Shown here: positions 60,748 through 64,000 of the stretch, in pieces | How the letters are laid out: each line of letters starts with the position of its first letter | Position numbering within the stretch: the first letter of the stretch is position 1 | From: Spirodela intermedia | Taxonomy: Eukaryota; Streptophyta; Magnoliopsida; Alismatales; Araceae | NCBI GenBank assembly: GCA_902729315.2 | Contig: LR746264.1 | Location: 3,078,878 to 3,142,877, forward strand | Direction: 5' to 3' | DNA: 64,000 nucleotides | The notes under the pieces: generated by a model | The model's database searches: none | The model's input: only the letters and a program-made list of their open reading frames with translations | Told to the model about the DNA's origin: nothing | Position numbers and translations under genes: made by a program

Positions 60748-61902
60748 TTTATAATTTTGCACCGCCGTCTTCATAATGAACTCTGCAGCTACGTATCGGA
60801 AACCTCTCGGCGGTACGTGTCTCCGGCATCGGCGCAGCGGCACATCCTGGCGGGCCTGGCCTCCGCCGTGGGTGGCCTGAGCGCCCCCTACGAGAAGGCC
60901 TCCCACGTCCACGACCGCCCCATCCTCAACTGGCTCTGGGCCGCCGGCTGCCACCCCTTCGGCCCCTTCTCCAACTCCTCTCGCATCAGCCTCCTCCTCC
61001 AGGACGTCGCCCTCGTACACCCCCCACCCCCCCCCCATATCCTTCCTCCCTCACAATTCTTTCTCAACCCACTAATTCTATTTCGCAGAGGAACACGATA
61101 TACGCCCGGGTGGACTCAGCCCTCCGGAAGATCCGGGAGACCTCGGAGGTGAGACCAACGTTCTTTGTTATTATTATTATTATTATTCTCCTCTTCTTCT
61201 TCGTCATCCCTCGGTCTGAGGTGGGTCTCTCCGCGTGTATTTCTGGTGCAGATGGTGCAGTCCTTTGCGGCGGAGCATCTGAAGACCCCGTTGGGGGAGC
61301 CGGTGAAGGGCCGTAAGAACAGGTCCGTCGCGGAGCTCTGGCTGGACAAGTTCTACAAGAAAGTGACCACCCTTCCCGAGCCCTTCCCCCACCAGCTCGT
61401 CGACACCCTCGAGCAGTACCTCGACGTACGTCCTTGTCTTCACCATCATCATCATCATGTCTTCTTCTTCTTCGTCCTCTGTATATTATGGTCTCTGAGA
61501 GATGATGATGATGATGATGATGATGGGTTGCAGAAGCTGGAGGAGCATCTGGTGGACCTGTCGGGGCTGCTGTACGACCACCACCTCGAGGAGGCCCACC
61601 ACAACAGCTCCGATATCCTCCAGAGCACCATCTACACCCAGCAGTGAGTCTCTTCCCCCTTCATTCCCCTTCTTCGTCTCCTCCACCTTCACGAGTTGAG
61701 TTGACTTGAGGTGACGACTGAGAGTGGATTTGACAGGTACGTGGAGCGGGTGCTGGCGAGCGAGAGGGAGAAGATGAGATGCTGCAGGATCGAGTACAGG
61801 ATGCCGGCCAAGGCCTCGCAGGGTTTGGTCTACGGGGGTATCCTTCTCGCCGGCTTCCTCGTCTACTTCCTCGTCATCTTCTTCTCCTCCCCCGTCCGCT
61901 AA
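53723..61902 (+). CDS. Secretory-pathway membrane protein, At5g58100/At3g28720 type
   Basis: Sixteen exons join in frame: 53723-53917, 54170-54364, 54703-54777, 54879-55046, 55191-55354, 56437-56655, 56788-56914, 57530-57718, 59394-59480, 59596-59750, 60367-60486, 60789-61014, 61089-61148, 61252-61425, 61534-61643 and 61737-61902, giving 809 residues. The N-terminus is a signal peptide (ILYIAVASVCLLCPLAVAAP). One C-terminal membrane span is seen (LVYGGILLAGFLVYFLVIFF), with a very short tail. Conserved stretches include VPFEVPLEVNVVLVGFSDDA, NLYRTYGTRVVPVFVLSLAE, NWLWAAGCHPFGPFSNSSRI and YARVDSALRKIRETSE. These match a conserved plant family of type I membrane proteins; I recall an Arabidopsis member linked to pollen exine formation, but the biochemical role is unknown. 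Exons 12-16 are very GC-rich while exons 3-8 are AT-rich. Intron 8 (57719-59393) is long and holds unrelated open frames. Confidence 0.85.
60616..60747 (+). repeat. CT-rich microsatellite in intron 11
   Basis: About 130 bases of CT with CTGT interruptions, ending about 40 bases before the exon 12 acceptor, where it can serve as an extended polypyrimidine tract. Confidence 0.8.
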
Positions 61903-63160
61903 CCCTAAAAAATAAACAAGAAGGAAGATGAAAGTCTTTTCGCCTATCTGGTTCTCGTCGGTCGGGGTACTAACATTTTTCGAGCAAGTCACATCTTCAT
62001 CGACATCATACAAGATCTTACAGAGGATTATGGATTCGGCATGGTTACTCGTTCCCAAGAATGCTTCGGGTTGACCCGTTGATCCATTCGATTCAACATA
62101 CGTCAAACCATGCAAGTCCATCGATCGGTAGAGGTCAACCACCCTCAGTCTGTATAACCATAATATTTGACTTTATTTAATTTTATAATGAAACCTGAAA
62201 GTCAACCTCGAGATGTTCCGATCGCATAGACGACTCGGATTCCTGATCGGTTCAAAAGTGGCAACTTAATCGCTGAAGAAAACGAAATTCCAGATCGGAT
62301 AAACGAGGGAGGCGGCGAGAGGATCGCGGAGCGGCGGTCAGACAATGCTTTTCAAGGCATATGCATTTCTCTCAGCGAGAAGGGATGAGCCATCCCTTCC
62401 ATGCTTCGGAGCCCAGTGCATCTCATCACCCCGACGGAGGATCGGCAGAGAAGAGGGGAGGGGGGGTAAGAATGGATCAAACCTAGTTCGAGCTCAATGT
62501 ATTGCACACCAATGGATGAATCGACGGCGGCGGATTCGTGACCTCCCGGAGACGAATCAAAACGCAGGAATCGCGGATCCAGTGCGTCCTCAGAAGAGGC
62601 CAAGGCGTCGAGCAGAGAAGAATCGCGCAGCAGAAATGGCGGATTCAGTGTGTGCGTCCTCAGAGGAATTGCTTGTTACTGTCGTCAGGGCAGCCGACCG
62701 AAAGAGGAGGCCGCCAAATCAGGTCTCAAAGATTTTTCGCCCATCACCGGACTCGGAGAACCAAAAACCTACCCTAGACCGGACACTATCCCTTCCCTTA
62801 CAGCCTCCGCTCGTTCGGACCTCTGATTGCAGAGACGACGCGAACTCACCGAGACGGAATCGAACGAACAACAAAGAAGGAAACCTTCGTGGAAGAGGCA
62901 ATCGATCGCCGCCTCCCGAGCACGGCCGCACTGGAAGAACCTAAATCCTAGTCGCAGCGGCCATGCCAGGCAGGGCGGAGATGGACATTACCTAAAACGG
63001 CGGAGATGGACATTACCGAAAACGGCGGAGACATCGAAGCCATCGACGGAGACGATAAGAACATGGAAAAGGCGAACGGAGCGACGATCATCGGTACCAG
63101 GAAGGAGAAGAGGCGGCGGCGCCGCTGAGTAATCCAGACTTTCTGGAGCTCAGGAGCTTT
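61903..63160. other. 3' flank of the membrane protein gene, then a GC-rich region of unknown use
   Basis: 61903 to about 62270 is probable 3' untranslated and intergenic DNA. 62280-63130 is GC-richer, with open frames on both strands of Arg-rich composition and no domain. It may be the leader and first exon of a minus-strand transcript starting from the TATA element at 63161-63167: an ATG at 63091 opens MIVAPFAFSMFLSSPS. A short direct repeat (CGGCGGAGATGGACATTACC) occurs at about 62979 and 63000. Confidence 0.3.
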
Positions 63161-63167
63161 TTTTATA
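63161..63167 (-). promoter_or_regulatory. Possible minus-strand TATA box
   Basis: On the minus strand this reads CTCTATAAAAAAAGC, about 70 bases before an ATG at 63091. It would give a transcript diverging from the gene at the right edge. Confidence 0.3.
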
Positions 63168-63437
63168 GAGTCTGCGAAGAGAAAGCCCTAATGATCCCCC
63201 TTCCTCACCGAGGTCGCCGGTGAGTGATGTACAATGCCATAAATACCCCTAACCCGGGCGAAGAACTTCGGGCGGCCCGCCTTCGGCAAAAATGCCGACA
63301 TATATTTCAAATAAATAAATAAATTTTCGAAATGTAACGTGGAGCTTCAAGGTCCGTCCACCCGGAAAAATTACAGATTCCACGTAACAACCGTAAGAGA
63401 GTCTAGATGGAGCCTGCGTGGACGATCGTGGGACTCC

Positions 63438-63908
63438 CACGTGGCATGAAAAGATGAGGGCTCCTTTATTCGCGGCCCAGATAAGGATCGGGGAGATACG
63501 GCCTATTGAAAATATAATGGGCCCATCCGGATCATCGCCCCCAATAACTCTCTCTCTCTCTCTCCAGATAAGAATATCTGAAAAATCAGCACGTGTGGAC
63601 AGCATCATAGATTTCCCTGGGAGCCTGTGCTCCACCATTCGATGCCACGTGGACGGATGCAACCGGCCACACAGATACTGTCGCCCCTCGCCACCACTTT
63701 AACCATTTATTTTAGCAGAATTTGAATAAAAATATATTAAAGAGGGAAACACGTAATTATCAGTAGTCACCGTTGACCGGAATTTGATGGCTGAGGTCAT
63801 CCGGGACGTCCCAAGACTTCTGCTTCGAATCTTGCCCTCCAAGCCACCTCGCTTTCCTCCATCCACCCTAATATGATATCTTTCTCTCTCCCTCTTTACT
63901 CTATAAAA
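63438..63908 (+). promoter_or_regulatory. Promoter with three G-box cores and a TATA box
   Basis: CACGTG occurs at 63438-63443 (CCCACGTGGC), 63590-63595 (AGCACGTGTGG) and 63646-63651 (GCCACGTGGAC). The first and third have the ACGTGG/C context of ABA-responsive elements. A TATA box (CTATAAAATCC) lies at 63902-63908, about 50 bases before an ATG at 63955. This is a plausible stress-, ABA- or light-responsive promoter pointing right. Confidence 0.5.
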
Positions 63909-63954
63909 TCCGGCCCCCGTTGCATTTGCAGACATTGCCGCGGAAGAGAGAGAG

Positions 63955-64000
63955 ATGTGTCCTTCCAGAAGGTACGGAGGAGTGGGGGCGGGCAAGAAGA
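63955..64000 (+). CDS. Start of a gene cut by the window edge
   Basis: An ATG 47 bases after a TATA box opens MCPSRRYGGVGAGKK and runs off the edge. Only 15 codons are visible, so the product cannot be named. The leader contains a GA run (GAAGAGAGAGAG). The call rests on the TATA and G-box context. Confidence 0.3.
   Translation, partial: MCPSRRYGGVGAGKK

Overview
This window is nuclear DNA from a flowering plant. The evidence is multi-exon genes with GT-AG introns, plant-only protein families (VTI11-type SNARE, DRB-type dsRNA-binding protein, stachyose/raffinose synthase, DUF7705-type secreted protein, glycine-rich wall proteins), a nuclear gene for a plastid LdpA-like iron-sulphur protein, and decayed Copia and Gypsy retrotransposons. 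Very GC-rich exons set in AT-rich intergenic DNA, plus abundant CT/GA microsatellites, suggest a monocot outside the grasses. That placement is an inference, not something the sequence proves. All exon maps were made by hand from reading frames and splice sites.

Layout. 1-0.54 kb: 5' end of a CHUP1/IPGA1-like coiled-coil gene (minus). 0.55-8.2 kb: CT-rich DNA, an ABCB transporter relic, and fragments of an LTR element and of Copia elements. 8.3-8.7 kb: a possible small two-exon gene (minus). 9.3-11.2 kb: DUF7705-type secreted protein (plus). 12.6-15.0 kb: VTI11-like v-SNARE (plus). 15.3-15.95 kb: 3' part of an unrecognised gene (minus). 16.7-19.4 kb: DRB-like gene with three dsRNA-binding domains (minus). 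19.8-22.4 kb: AT-rich DNA with nothing recognisable. 22.5-26.7 kb and 40.4-43.65 kb: two arms of a large inverted duplication. Each arm holds one glycine-rich protein gene of type A and one of type B. The 13.6-kb segment between the arms holds a 215-bp tandem array, a stachyose/raffinose synthase (minus), Sm protein E (plus) and an LdpA-like gene (plus). 44-53 kb: retrotransposon remains (Copia RT/RNase H, Gypsy gag/RT, both minus). 53.7-61.9 kb: a 16-exon gene for a secretory/membrane protein of the At5g58100/At3g28720 type (plus). 63.4-64 kb: a G-box-rich promoter leading into a gene cut by the window edge.

The genes do not form a pathway. The most interesting points are the inverted glycine-rich-protein duplication with different repeat numbers in its arms, a DRB gene whose linker is built from a duplicated 102-bp exon plus a shorter diverged copy, two apparent GC-AG introns, an unrecognised gene at 15.3-15.95 kb, and a reversed GC gradient along the 16-exon gene.
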